Below, one piece after another: positions 5,943 to 13,333 of a DNA stretch of 25,133 nt. The DNA comes from Treponema sp. Its GTDB lineage: Bacteria > Spirochaetota > Spirochaetia > Treponematales > Treponemataceae. Numbering within the stretch: position 1 is the first letter of the stretch; every line of letters starts with the position of its first letter. The stretch is taken from NCBI GenBank assembly GCA_016290335.1, contig JAEETM010000048.1, positions 1-25,133 on the forward strand. Direction: 5' to 3'. The position numbers and the translations under genes were made by a program. A model generated the notes under the pieces. That model was not told the DNA's origin, did not search any database, and saw only the letters and a program-made list of their open reading frames with translations.

Positions 5943-7868
5943 TTAAATATCCAAATTAGCGTAGCTTGAGTTTTCTTCAATGAACTTTCGGCGAGGTTCA
6001 ACTTCTTCACCCATACATACACTGAAAATCCTGTCGGCTGCCATTGCATCTGGAATTGTTACGACACGCATTTTTCTGTGAGCTGGATCCATTGTTGTTT
6101 CCCAAAGCTGTTTTCCGTCCATTTCACCAAGACCTTTGTAACGCTGAACATCGGCTTTATCACGCTGGTCACCAAGAGCTTCCAAAGCAGCATCTCTTTC
6201 TGCATCACTGTAACAATAAACAGGATCCTTCTTTCCAAGCTGAACCTTGAACAGCGGAGGCATAGCAAGATAAACATAACCGTGCTCAATAATCTGCGGC
6301 ATATAGCGGAAGAAGAAGGTGAGCAGAAGTGTACGGATATGAGAACCGTCAACATCGGCATCGGCCATGATTATAATTTTATGATAGCGTAATTTATCAA
6401 TGTTAAAGTCTTTTCCAAAACCTGCACCAAGCGAAGCAATTACAGGTTCAAGCTTATCGTTGTTCATTACTTTTTCCGGGCGAACTTTTTCTACGTTGAG
6501 CATTTTTCCCCAGAGAGGAAGAATAGCCTGAGTTTTAGGGTCGCGGCCTTTCTTTGCAGAACCACCCGCAGAATCTCCTTCGACAATGTACACTTCACAA
6601 AGCTCAGGATTTTTCATAGAACAGTCAGACAATTTTTCCGGCAAACCAAAACCGTCACTCATTGTCTTCTTGCGCATATTGTCTTTTGCTTTACGTGCAG
6701 CAATACGAGCCTTAGCTTCATCAATTGCTTTTTTCAAGATTGCTTCGAGAACTGCAGGATTCTGTTCAAAATAAAGAGTGAGCTTTTCTTTTACAATCTG
6801 ATCTACAATTGTGCGGACTTCTGTGTTTCCAAGTTTTTCCTTTGTCTGTCCTTCGAACTCAGGCTCGGGAACTTTCATGGAAATTACAGCTGTCAAACCG
6901 CTGCTTAAATCTTCGTAAGTAAGCTTTTCTTCTTTATCAAGATTTTTCTTGAGCTTTTCGTTAGCTTCGAAAAACTTATTCAAAACAAAACGCACTGCAC
7001 TGCGGAAACCTTCAAGGTGAGTACCGCCATCTCGTGTGTTAATATCATTTACAAAAGTATGAACGTTTTCTGAATAACCTGAATTGTAATGCATTGCAAT
7101 TTCAGTCACAACTTCATCACGTTCTTCACAGATATAAATTGGCTCTTCTGGAACAACAGCTTTACCTTCATCAAGTTCTTTAACAAACTCGTTGATACCG
7201 CCTTCGAACTTAAGTACTTCTTCTTTTGGATGTTCAAGTCTTTCATCACGGAAAACAATTACAATGCCACTGTTCAAAAAAGCAAGCTCACGTAAACGGT
7301 CACGAAGAACATCATAATCATAAGTTGTTGTTTCAGTAAAAATTGTTTTATCTGCTTTCCAGCGAATTGTTGTACCATGTTCTTCTGCACCACAATCGCC
7401 GATAATTTCTACTTTAGTTTTTGCAATACCACGTTCGTATTTCTGCTGATAAATATGACCATCGCGGCGAACTGTTGCTTCCATCCAATCTGAAAGAGCA
7501 TTAACGCAGGAAACACCAACACCGTGCAAACCACCGGAAACCTTGTAAGATCCTTTATCAAACTTACCACCGGCATGGAGGCGTGTTAATACCAGTTCAA
7601 GTGCGCTAATTTTTTCTGTAGGGTGAATATCAACCGGAATACCACGTCCGTTATCTTCAATTCGTGCAACATCATTTTTTTCAAGAGCTACAACAATCGT
7701 ATCGCAGAAACCGGCCATTGCTTCGTCAATTGAGTTATCTACTGTTTCGTAAACAAGATGATGAAGACCTCTTGGTCCTGTTGAACCAATGTACATACCA
7801 GGACGTTTTCGTACTGCTTCAAGCCCTTTTAAAACCTGTATATTACTTGCACCATAATTATCAGCCAT
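5943..7868 (-). CDS. gyrB: DNA gyrase subunit B
   Basis: GyrB is the ATPase subunit of gyrase. The 641-aa protein has the GHKL ATPase domain: RPGMYIGS near residue 22, DNSIDEA at about 45 and the GGLHGVGVSCVNALS ATP lid at about 112. The transducer domain follows. The TOPRIM domain has the EGDSAGGSAKKGRD motif, with Glu and Lys for metal and DNA, and IMADADVDGSHI with the DxD pair. The C-terminus ends with the usual RRKFIEENS block. Length is typical of the short GyrB class without the E. coli insert. AGGA lies 8 nt before the ATG. It is the first gene of the leftward cluster and is divergent from dnaA. The enzyme is the target of aminocoumarins. Confidence 0.97.
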   Translation of the reverse strand: MADNYGASNIQVLKGLEAVRKRPGMYIGSTGPRGLHHLVYETVDNSIDEAMAGFCDTIVVALEKNDVARIEDNGRGIPVDIHPTEKISALELVLTRLHAGGKFDKGSYKVSGGLHGVGVSCVNALSDWMEATVRRDGHIYQQKYERGIAKTKVEIIGDCGAEEHGTTIRWKADKTIFTETTTYDYDVLRDRLRELAFLNSGIVIVFRDERLEHPKEEVLKFEGGINEFVKELDEGKAVVPEEPIYICEERDEVVTEIAMHYNSGYSENVHTFVNDINTRDGGTHLEGFRSAVRFVLNKFFEANEKLKKNLDKEEKLTYEDLSSGLTAVISMKVPEPEFEGQTKEKLGNTEVRTIVDQIVKEKLTLYFEQNPAVLEAILKKAIDEAKARIAARKAKDNMRKKTMSDGFGLPEKLSDCSMKNPELCEVYIVEGDSAGGSAKKGRDPKTQAILPLWGKMLNVEKVRPEKVMNNDKLEPVIASLGAGFGKDFNIDKLRYHKIIIMADADVDGSHIRTLLLTFFFRYMPQIIEHGYVYLAMPPLFKVQLGKKDPVYCYSDAERDAALEALGDQRDKADVQRYKGLGEMDGKQLWETTMDPAHRKMRVVTIPDAMAADRIFSVCMGEEVEPRRKFIEENSSYANLDI

Positions 7869-7904
7869 TGTTTTTTCCTATTATTTTGTACTTATTAAAG
7901 CTTT

Positions 7905-7933
7905 ATTTTACCCAAAAAGGAACTTTTTTTCAA
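7905..7933 (-). promoter_or_regulatory. gyrB promoter
   Basis: On the minus strand TTGAAA (7933-7928), a 17-nt spacer and TAAAAT (7910-7905) form a good sigma-70-type promoter. Predicted start is about 7898, giving a leader of about 30 nt that includes AGGA. It drives gyrB and probably the GNAT genes and the hypothetical gene. Confidence 0.6.
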
Positions 7934-7971
7934 TGCAACAAAAAATGACCCAAAATGACATTACTTTGTAC

Positions 7972-8000
7972 TTGAAGAAAACAATGAACTCTATGATAAT
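7972..8000 (+). promoter_or_regulatory. dnaA promoter (predicted leaderless start)
   Basis: TTGAAG (7972-7977), a 17-nt spacer and GATAAT (7995-8000) precede the dnaA ATG by exactly 6 nt. Standard +1 placement falls on the A of the ATG. No Shine-Dalgarno is present. Two copies of AAAATGAC with a 10-bp period (7942-7949, 7952-7959) lie just upstream and could be a regulator site. No DnaA box is seen here. Confidence 0.6.
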
Positions 8001-8006
8001 AGACCT

Positions 8007-9503
8007 ATGGGAAATCAGTATTACAAAGAAGTTTGGCAGCATGCAATGGATCAGCTGCATAATGAATATAAATCACAAAATAATGAAGATGAGTTTACAA
8101 TCTGGTTCAATATGAACTACGTAGAAGATACTGTTGATACAATTACTGTTTCTGTAGCAACAACTTTTATGAAAAACATGATTCAGAGTAAAGGATATTT
8201 TGATAAGGTCCTTAAAACTATATGTGAAATTACAGGGATGAATAATCTTAAGCTCAATGTAATCTCATCTAATTCATCAGAAAATCAGTCTTCCGAAAAT
8301 TACAGTAAAGATTTTGAAAGTCCTAAGGATTTTGATAAAAATGTAGAAAAGGATAAGGCTTCTGATTCGGGTAAAGATGATAAAAAAGTCAATGAGACTC
8401 CCGGTAAAAATAAGGCTGATGATCAAACTGAATCTACAAAGGTGGCTTCATCATCTTTTAAAAAACACCAATTGTTAAACGAAAAATATACGTTTGATAG
8501 TTTTGTACCTGGCGAAAACAGCAGCTTTGCTTACAATGCTTCTCTTGCTGTTGCAAAAAATCCTGGTAAACAATATAACCCGATTTTACTTTATGGTGGT
8601 TCTGGTCTTGGAAAAACTCATCTGATGCAGGCTATTGGAAATTACATTTATAACAACGGTGGAGAAAAATTAAAAATCTGCTATGTGTCTGCAGAAACTT
8701 TTACAAATGAGTTTACCGCTTCCATATCTTCTAAGAAGACAAATGATTTTAAAAATAAATACCGGAATCTTGATGTTCTTCTTCTTGATGACATTCACTT
8801 TTTACAAAATAAAACAGGTATTCAGGAAGAGCTTTTCTATACGTTTAATGCCCTGCATGAAAAAAATGCTCAGATGGTTTTCACCTGTGACCGTCCAATT
8901 AAAGAAATTAAAAACATGACTGAACGTCTTGTGAGCCGGCTTTCAAATGGACTTAGTATTGATATTACTATTCCTAATTTTGAAACACGCTGTGCCATCT
9001 TACAGAAAAAAATAGAAAGTACCGGCCAGACTCTAGATCAGGAAATTATAGATTTTATTGCAAAGAATGTTGAAACAAACGTACGTGAACTTGAACATGC
9101 ACTCCAGCAGGTTTTTGCTTATTCAGAAATTATTGGTGTAAAGCCTACTCTTGAGATGGCACAAAATCAGCTTAAGGATTTCCTTTCTTCCGGCGCTTCT
9201 GAAAACATTTCTCTTGATGTAATTCAAAAGGTTATTGCCAACGATTACAATATTTCTGTTTCTGAACTTAAATGTAAACAGAGGGACAAAAAGTTTACAG
9301 TTCCACGTCAGATTGCAATTTACATAGCCCGTGAAGTTACAGAGCTTTCTTACACTGAGCTTGGAAACGAGTTTGGTAAAGATCATTCTACAATCATGCA
9401 TGCTTACAAAAACATTTCTGAAAAAATCAAAGTTGATCAGAATCTTGATTCAAGAATAAAATTATTGATAAAGGAAATTAAGGAGTATAATAATAAAGGA
9501 TAA
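8007..9503 (+). CDS. dnaA: Chromosomal replication initiator protein DnaA
   Basis: DnaA is the AAA+ initiator that binds DnaA boxes and melts oriC. The 498-aa protein has four domains. Domain I (about 1-85) contains YYKEVWQHAMDQL and a DEFTIWF motif. Domain II (about 90-150) is a low-complexity linker rich in Ser, Lys, Asp and Glu. Domain III has Walker A GGSGLGKT at 197-204 and Walker B LLLDDIHFL at about 257. Domain IV has the DnaA signature DHSTIMHA at 459-466 in its helix-turn-helix. The ATG at 8007 is the only start downstream of an in-frame TGA at 7956. It lacks a Shine-Dalgarno and probably is translated from a leaderless mRNA. It is divergent from gyrB and followed by the oriC-like spacer. 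Confidence 0.97.
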   Translation: MGNQYYKEVWQHAMDQLHNEYKSQNNEDEFTIWFNMNYVEDTVDTITVSVATTFMKNMIQSKGYFDKVLKTICEITGMNNLKLNVISSNSSENQSSENYSKDFESPKDFDKNVEKDKASDSGKDDKKVNETPGKNKADDQTESTKVASSSFKKHQLLNEKYTFDSFVPGENSSFAYNASLAVAKNPGKQYNPILLYGGSGLGKTHLMQAIGNYIYNNGGEKLKICYVSAETFTNEFTASISSKKTNDFKNKYRNLDVLLLDDIHFLQNKTGIQEELFYTFNALHEKNAQMVFTCDRPIKEIKNMTERLVSRLSNGLSIDITIPNFETRCAILQKKIESTGQTLDQEIIDFIAKNVETNVRELEHALQQVFAYSEIIGVKPTLEMAQNQLKDFLSSGASENISLDVIQKVIANDYNISVSELKCKQRDKKFTVPRQIAIYIAREVTELSYTELGNEFGKDHSTIMHAYKNISEKIKVDQNLDSRIKLLIKEIKEYNNKG

Positions 9504-9530
9504 AAAAATGTTGATAACTTTGTGATATTT

Positions 9531-9539
9531 TGTGGATAA
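9531..9539 (-). promoter_or_regulatory. DnaA box R1
   Basis: TGTGGATAA is a perfect consensus DnaA box on the minus strand, 28 nt after the dnaA stop. Confidence 0.85.
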
Positions 9540-9560
9540 ATTGGGAATTATGAAGTAAAA

Positions 9561-9577
9561 TGTGGATAAGTGGATAA
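9561..9577 (-). promoter_or_regulatory. DnaA boxes R2 and R3 (overlapping)
   Basis: A perfect TGTGGATAA lies at 9561-9569. It is followed with a 1-nt overlap by the near-match AGTGGATAA at 9569-9577, in the same orientation. R1 and R2 start 30 nt apart, about three helical turns. Confidence 0.8.
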
Positions 9578-9642
9578 AATGTGTATTGAAACCGCTTATT
9601 TATAAACCATTTAAATCTTTATAATTCAAGCAGATAAATCAT

Positions 9643-9660
9643 TTATACACATTATTCACA
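9643..9660 (+). promoter_or_regulatory. Tandem DnaA boxes next to the unwinding element
   Basis: TTATACACA (9643-9651) and TTATTCACA (9652-9660) are directly abutting, both fitting TTATNCACA. They lie immediately before the GC step and the DnaA-trios, which is where the loading boxes sit in Bacillus oriC. Confidence 0.75.
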
Positions 9661-9663
9661 CGC

Positions 9664-9678
9664 TTATTATTACTACTA
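9664..9678 (-). promoter_or_regulatory. DnaA-trio element
   Basis: On the minus strand, 5' to 3', the sequence is TAG TAG TAA TAA TAA. Read 3' to 5' away from the boxes this is five repeats of [G/A]A[T/C], the DnaA-trio signature bound by the DnaA filament on single-stranded DNA. The polarity and 3-nt distance from the last DnaA box are as expected. An A/T run follows. Confidence 0.7.
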
Positions 9679-9742
9679 TTAAAATTTATAAATTTAATAA
9701 ATATAAGGACTGCTAATAAAGTTCATATCAGGAGATAAAAAA

Positions 9743-10870
9743 ATGAAGTTTACATTTGACAAAGATGCAATGATTAAGGAAATTGCTATTGCTCAGGAAG
9801 TTATTACAAATAAAAGTCCTGTTTCAATTCTTTCTAACATTCTTTTGATTGCAGAAAACAATTCTTTAACAATCAAAGCAACAGACTCTTCACTGAGATT
9901 TACGACTTCTGTTCCTGTTGACATTATTGAAGAAGGACGTACTACAATTTTCTGTGATAAGTTTATGAGTATTCTTTCTTCTTTGCCATCTGGAGATGTA
10001 GAGTTCATTCAGGAAGATATTGGTGTAACAATCAAACCGATTTCTAAAAAAGTTACTTTCAAGCTTAAGAGCCAGACAAGTGATAAGTTTCCTGAGCTTG
10101 GATCTTCTGAAAATGTTCCATTCTTTGAAATGTCTGCAAAGGATTTTAAAGAGATGATTCGCCAGACAATTTTTGCAGTTTCAAAAGAAAACCGCAGCCG
10201 CTCTTTTATGACTGGTGTATATTTTGTAAAAGAAGGTGATGTAATTTCTATGGTTGCAACTGACGGACGAAGACTTTCTTATATTAAAAAGGAAGTTCCA
10301 AATGCTCCTGATTTTACTCCTGTAATTATTCCTACAAAGATTCTTTCATGTGTTCTTAAAAATATTTCTGATGAAGGAAATCTCCAGCTTGCAGTTATTG
10401 ATAAATCTGTTTTTGTAAAATCTGGTAACATGGAATTCTCAACTAACTTAATTGACGGTCAGTTCCCTAATTACAAGAAAGTAATTCCTGAAAGCTTGAG
10501 TATGTCTTTCCAGGTTAGTAAATCTGATTTGGAAGCTGCCCTTAAACGAACAAGTATTATGGCAGATAAAGAAATCAATAAAATAATTTTCAAGGTTATT
10601 TCCGGTAATTTAAAAATTATTTCGCCTGAAACTGATAACGGTGCTGCCGAAGAAGATATTCCTTGCCGCTATGATGGTCAGGATATTACAATGTCTTTGA
10701 ACTTTGTTTACATCACCGAACCATTGAAAAATATTGATTCTGAATACGTTACTTTCAATTTCAATAACGATGAAAATATTGGCGACGAGATTGTTGTTAC
10801 AAAAGCAATTATAATGAACTCTGAACCAGCCGGTGATTATCTGCATGTAATAATGCCACTGAAAGGATAA
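9743..10870 (+). CDS. dnaN: DNA polymerase III beta subunit (sliding clamp)
   Basis: DnaN is the ring-shaped clamp that tethers the replicative polymerase and other partners to DNA. The 375-aa protein is standard length for three clamp-fold domains. It begins MKFTFDKDAMIKEI, has the middle-domain MVATDGRRLSYIK block at about 172-184, and ends with the clamp signature Y-L-H-V-I-M-P-L. That C-terminal strand helps to form the peptide-binding pocket. AGGAG lies 9 nt upstream. The stop is 1 nt before the recF ATG, and the last codons contain AAAGGA, which serves recF. Its position after dnaA is the classic order. Confidence 0.97.
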   Translation: MKFTFDKDAMIKEIAIAQEVITNKSPVSILSNILLIAENNSLTIKATDSSLRFTTSVPVDIIEEGRTTIFCDKFMSILSSLPSGDVEFIQEDIGVTIKPISKKVTFKLKSQTSDKFPELGSSENVPFFEMSAKDFKEMIRQTIFAVSKENRSRSFMTGVYFVKEGDVISMVATDGRRLSYIKKEVPNAPDFTPVIIPTKILSCVLKNISDEGNLQLAVIDKSVFVKSGNMEFSTNLIDGQFPNYKKVIPESLSMSFQVSKSDLEAALKRTSIMADKEINKIIFKVISGNLKIISPETDNGAAEEDIPCRYDGQDITMSLNFVYITEPLKNIDSEYVTFNFNNDENIGDEIVVTKAIIMNSEPAGDYLHVIMPLKG

Positions 10871-10871
10871 G

Positions 10872-11978
10872 ATGCCGTTTCTTTATCAGACCTTTTATAA
10901 TTTTCGAAATCTGAAAAATGATACAATAGACCTTTCTTCGCGAGAGGTCTATTTTGTAGGCGAAAACGGTCAGGGCAAAAGTAACATTCTTGAATCGCTT
11001 TATTATTCAGCTTACGGAAATTCTTTTAGAACTTACACAGATTCTCAGATTGTAAAAAACGGTGAAAAAAATTTTAGTATTAATTCTCTGTTCAATAATG
11101 AAAAACAGGGAACACAAAAAATTTCCATCATTTATGAAAACAACAAAAAACGAATAGAAAAAAACGGAAAGCGTGTTCAGGATAGAAAAGAAATTATTAA
11201 CACAATTCCGTGTATTTTATTCAGTCATGATGATATGCGCTTTGCAACAGGAGAACCGGAGTGCCGGCGTTTTTTTGTTGACCAGTCGCTCACACTTTAC
11301 GATTCAATTTTTATTGACGATTTGCGCAACTACAAAAAAATTTTAAAAAGCCGTAATACAATTTTAAAAAATCATGAATACGAAATGCTTGATGTTTACG
11401 ACAGTCAACTGGCGCAGCTTGGCTTTGTTATTCAAGACAAACGTAAAAAAGCAATCTTCCAGTTCAATCAGATATTCGGAAAAATCTTTGAAGAGATTAC
11501 CGGAATAGGCGGATTGAGCATTGTTTACTATCCTTCCTGGAAAGAAAAAATTGAAGATAACGTTAAGAGAAATCCAAGTGTGCAGGATATAATTTCCATG
11601 CTTGGTGAAAAACGCGAAAATGATAAATATATGGAAACTACAATGTCTGGTCCGCATCGTGACAGAATAAACTTTGTTAGGGATAACAAACTTTTTATTC
11701 CAACAGCTTCAACAGGGCAGTGCAGGCTTGTTTCACTTTTACTTCGCGTTGCACAGGCTGTTTATTTTACAAGGGTAACCGGTTTAAAACCCGTCCTGCT
11801 TATGGATGATGTTCTGCTTGAGCTTGATCCCGATAAACGCACAAAGGTTACTGCGCTGCTTCCTGAATACGACCAGCTTTTCTGTACGTTCTTACCGGGC
11901 GAACCTTATGAGCGTTACAAATATGATACGACAAAAGTGTACACAATTAAGGGCGGCGAATGGGAGGTTTCAAAATGA
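10872..11978 (+). CDS. recF: DNA replication and repair protein RecF
   Basis: RecF is an SMC/ABC-like ATPase that helps to load RecA at gaps with RecO and RecR. The 368-aa protein shows Walker A GENGQGKS at residues 30-37, an ABC signature region STGQCRLVSLLL near residue 280, and Walker B VLLMDDVLLELDPDKR near residue 310. The signature has C-R-L where many RecF proteins have Q-K-x. The ATG is 1 nt after the dnaN stop, and its TGA overlaps the next start (ATGA), so dnaN-recF-dciA are probably translationally coupled. The N-terminus MPFLYQTFYNFRNL is typical. Confidence 0.95.
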   Translation: MPFLYQTFYNFRNLKNDTIDLSSREVYFVGENGQGKSNILESLYYSAYGNSFRTYTDSQIVKNGEKNFSINSLFNNEKQGTQKISIIYENNKKRIEKNGKRVQDRKEIINTIPCILFSHDDMRFATGEPECRRFFVDQSLTLYDSIFIDDLRNYKKILKSRNTILKNHEYEMLDVYDSQLAQLGFVIQDKRKKAIFQFNQIFGKIFEEITGIGGLSIVYYPSWKEKIEDNVKRNPSVQDIISMLGEKRENDKYMETTMSGPHRDRINFVRDNKLFIPTASTGQCRLVSLLLRVAQAVYFTRVTGLKPVLLMDDVLLELDPDKRTKVTALLPEYDQLFCTFLPGEPYERYKYDTTKVYTIKGGEWEVSK

Positions 11979-12529
11979 ACAACGATATAATTTCCTGTTC
12001 AGACATGATAATGAAAACCGTTGACTTGACGGCGTTTGATAAGGCTAACGAAGTTTCTTCTGTGTGGAGAAGTGTACTTTTAAAAATTAAAAGCTACGAG
12101 GATAACGAAGAAAATGAGCGCCACATGCCGATAGGCGAACGCCTGGCCGGTAACACACGGGTGGTAGATTTTAAGAAGGGTGTGCTCCTTATAGAAACTG
12201 ATCATTCAGGCTGGATTCAATATCTTAAAATGTACCAGAAGTTTATCATCAACGGATTAAAGCGCACTTTGCCGAATCTTGAAATAAAGTCCTTTGCTTT
12301 TAGAATGTCCGGCACCCAGGTCCGCCTGAACGACGATTACGACGAACAGCTTTCTCAGGCCCGCCAGAAGCTTTCTAAAGAGTTGGACAAACAGGATGCA
12401 GAGCTTGCTAAGTTTTATGAGGCTAAGGATAGCAAGAAAGAAGCTGATGCTGGAAAATCTCCTGCCGAAAATCTTCCACCCGAGCTCCGGGCAAAGTTTG
12501 CCGAAATGCTCAAAAGAGAAGACAATTAA
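11975..12529 (+). CDS. dciA: DUF721 protein, DciA-like helicase loader
   Basis: DciA is the ancestral loader or operator of the DnaB helicase in bacteria without DnaC or DnaI. This 184-aa protein has a DUF721 core around residues 50-105: RLAGNTRVVDFKKGVLLIET, then S-G-W-I-Q-Y-L and lysine-rich helices. A charged, probably disordered C-terminal tail (about 125-184) follows. The start at 11975 overlaps the recF stop as ATGA, with GGGAGG 8 nt upstream. An ATG at 11960 is in frame but lies on the wrong side of that Shine-Dalgarno. Position in the dnaN-recF-dciA block fits a replication role. Assignment to DUF721 is firm; the loader role is by family. Confidence 0.85.
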   Translation: MNNDIISCSDMIMKTVDLTAFDKANEVSSVWRSVLLKIKSYEDNEENERHMPIGERLAGNTRVVDFKKGVLLIETDHSGWIQYLKMYQKFIINGLKRTLPNLEIKSFAFRMSGTQVRLNDDYDEQLSQARQKLSKELDKQDAELAKFYEAKDSKKEADAGKSPAENLPPELRAKFAEMLKREDN

Positions 12530-12531
12530 AC

Positions 12532-12606
12532 GGGGCGTTGCGGGGTGTCCCCGCTGGAAGGGGTAGGGCGCAACGGAGTGCGACCGCAGGGGAAGGCTTT
12601 CCCCTC
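12532..12606 (+). repeat. GC-rich structured repeat, copy A
   Basis: The element begins 2 nt after the dciA stop and is far richer in G and C than its surroundings. It can fold into three hairpins: CGGGG/CCCCG (12541-12553), CGCA/TGCG inside GG/CC (12566-12585) and AGGGGAA/TTCCCCT (12588-12605). A second copy lies inverted at 20091-20185, inside a gene. The two share the 14-mer GGGGCGTTGCGGGG, the 19-mer CCCCGCTGGAAGGGGTAGG and the terminal hairpin. It looks like a small dispersed REP or MITE-like element. No open frame is seen. Confidence 0.8.
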
Positions 12607-12623
12607 TTTGAAACTCAAAAGTG

Positions 12624-12648
12624 CGTAGTTTTGCTTAGCAAAACTACG
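12624..12648. repeat. Perfect 11-bp hairpin
   Basis: CGTAGTTTTGC and GCAAAACTACG flank a TTA loop. No T-tract follows, so it is not a standard terminator, though it could end dciA transcripts or be another palindromic repeat. GCCAAAGC at 12650-12657 can also pair with GCTTTGGC at 12689-12696, enclosing the rest of the spacer. Confidence 0.6.
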
Positions 12649-12696
12649 AGCCAAAGCCGCAAAAATGAACAACTACCAACAAACAGAAGCTTTGGC

Positions 12697-12726
12697 TTGA
12701 CCTTTTCCGAAAAATAATGATATATT
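12697..12726 (+). promoter_or_regulatory. rpmH operon promoter
   Basis: TTGACC (12697-12702), an 18-nt spacer and TATATT (12721-12726) form a good sigma-70-type promoter. Predicted start is near 12733, giving a leader of about 70 nt before rpmH. Confidence 0.65.
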
Positions 12727-12730
12727 TTAT

Positions 12731-12759
12731 TACTATTTTCTAGTATTGTGAAAGTAGTA
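12731..12759 (+). promoter_or_regulatory. rpmH 5' leader hairpin
   Basis: TACTATTTTC (12731-12740) pairs with GAAAGTAGTA (12750-12759), with one G-U pair and a 9-nt loop, at the very start of the predicted transcript. It may stabilise the mRNA 5' end. No known riboswitch is recognised. Confidence 0.4.
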
Positions 12760-12801
12760 TATCAATTTGAAATCATTTTAATTATATAAAAGGAGCGTTC
12801 C

Positions 12802-12957
12802 ATGAAAAGAACATATCAACCAAGCAAAGTAAAACGCAATAGAAAATTCGGCTTCCGCGCAAGAATGGCTACAAAAGGCGGACGAAAAGTTCTTGCAAGA
12901 AGAAGAGCAAAGGGAAGAGCAAAGCTCACAGTTTCTGACGAACACAAGAAGTACTAA
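12802..12957 (+). CDS. rpmH: 50S ribosomal protein L34
   Basis: L34 is a 51-aa, highly basic protein of the large subunit. It starts with the near-universal [20 protein letters not shown], continues with [21 protein letters not shown] and ends KKY. AAAGGAG lies about 6 nt upstream. It heads the widely conserved rpmH-rnpA-yidD-yidC-jag cluster next to dnaA in many bacteria. It has its own promoter after the dciA spacer. Confidence 0.98.
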   Translation: MKRTYQPSKVKRNRKFGFRARMATKGGRKVLARRRAKGRAKLTVSDEHKKY

Positions 12958-12967
12958 TTTTTCAGAG

Positions 12968-13330
12968 ATGGAAACAGATTTAAATAAAACGGGATTTTTT
13001 AAACGGAATGAACGTATAAAAAATCCCGCAGATTTTAAAAAGCTGTTTAAGGACGGAAAAAAAGTCAGTGTTCCAGGAGCAAAATTATTTTTCTTGGAAA
13101 ATAATCTGGAATACAATAGGGTTGGATTTCCTATGGTCCGTGGCTACGGTAACGCGGTTCAAAGGAACTTATCAAAAAGATACAGCCGTGAAGTCTATCG
13201 TTTACTAAAATCACATCTGAACACCGGTTACGATATGTTGATTTTGATATATCCCGGAAATGATTCGTTCCACTCGCGATGTGATATGATTCGTTTGTTG
13301 TGTAAAAAAGCAGGATTAATCAAAGAGTAA
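12968..13330 (+). CDS. rnpA: Ribonuclease P protein component
   Basis: RnpA is the protein subunit of RNase P, which trims the 5' leader of pre-tRNAs. From ATG 12968 it is 120 aa, close to the family norm. Residues 12-14 begin the R-I-K-N-P-A-D-F-K-K-L-F motif that opens the fold. The RNR motif RNLSKRYSRE near residues 67-76 is intact. The frame is open upstream into rpmH (to 12893), but the translated extension is not RnpA-like, so the start 10 nt after rpmH is preferred even though the Shine-Dalgarno is weak (CAGAG). Coupling to rpmH translation is likely. yidD follows after 3 nt. Confidence 0.92.
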   Translation: METDLNKTGFFKRNERIKNPADFKKLFKDGKKVSVPGAKLFFLENNLEYNRVGFPMVRGYGNAVQRNLSKRYSREVYRLLKSHLNTGYDMLILIYPGNDSFHSRCDMIRLLCKKAGLIKE

Positions 13331-13333
13331 CTT

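Larger units (their letters stand above)
9504..9742. other. oriC: Putative oriC (dnaA-dnaN spacer)
   Basis: The 239-nt AT-rich spacer between dnaA and dnaN holds, left to right, two perfect DnaA boxes plus one near-match on the minus strand, two plus-strand TTATNCACA boxes side by side, a short GC step (CGC), five DnaA-trios and a run of almost pure A and T (9677-9706). This order (box, GC step, trio, AT-rich unwinding element) matches the Bacillus-type basal unwinding system. Gene strand polarity switches just to the left, which agrees with bidirectional replication from here. Confidence 0.82.

Noticed and set aside
5936..6049. Upstream extension of the RimL-like GNAT into gyrB
   Set aside because: It would lie inside gyrB in another frame. 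The family N-terminus (S-R-L-I-L-R-P) begins right after ATG 5935.
11960..11974. Earlier ATG for dciA
   Set aside because: The Shine-Dalgarno GGGAGG lies after it and fits ATG 11975, which overlaps the recF stop.
12532..12700. Structured small RNA gene (for example SRP RNA) before rpmH
   Set aside because: The GC-rich part is a repeat also found inside the DUF763 gene, and no conserved RNA family motif was recognised.
12893..12967. Longer rnpA frame overlapping the end of rpmH
   Set aside because: The extra 25 residues are a frame-shifted reading of the Arg/Lys-rich rpmH end and do not resemble RnpA. An ATG at 12968 gives the normal length.
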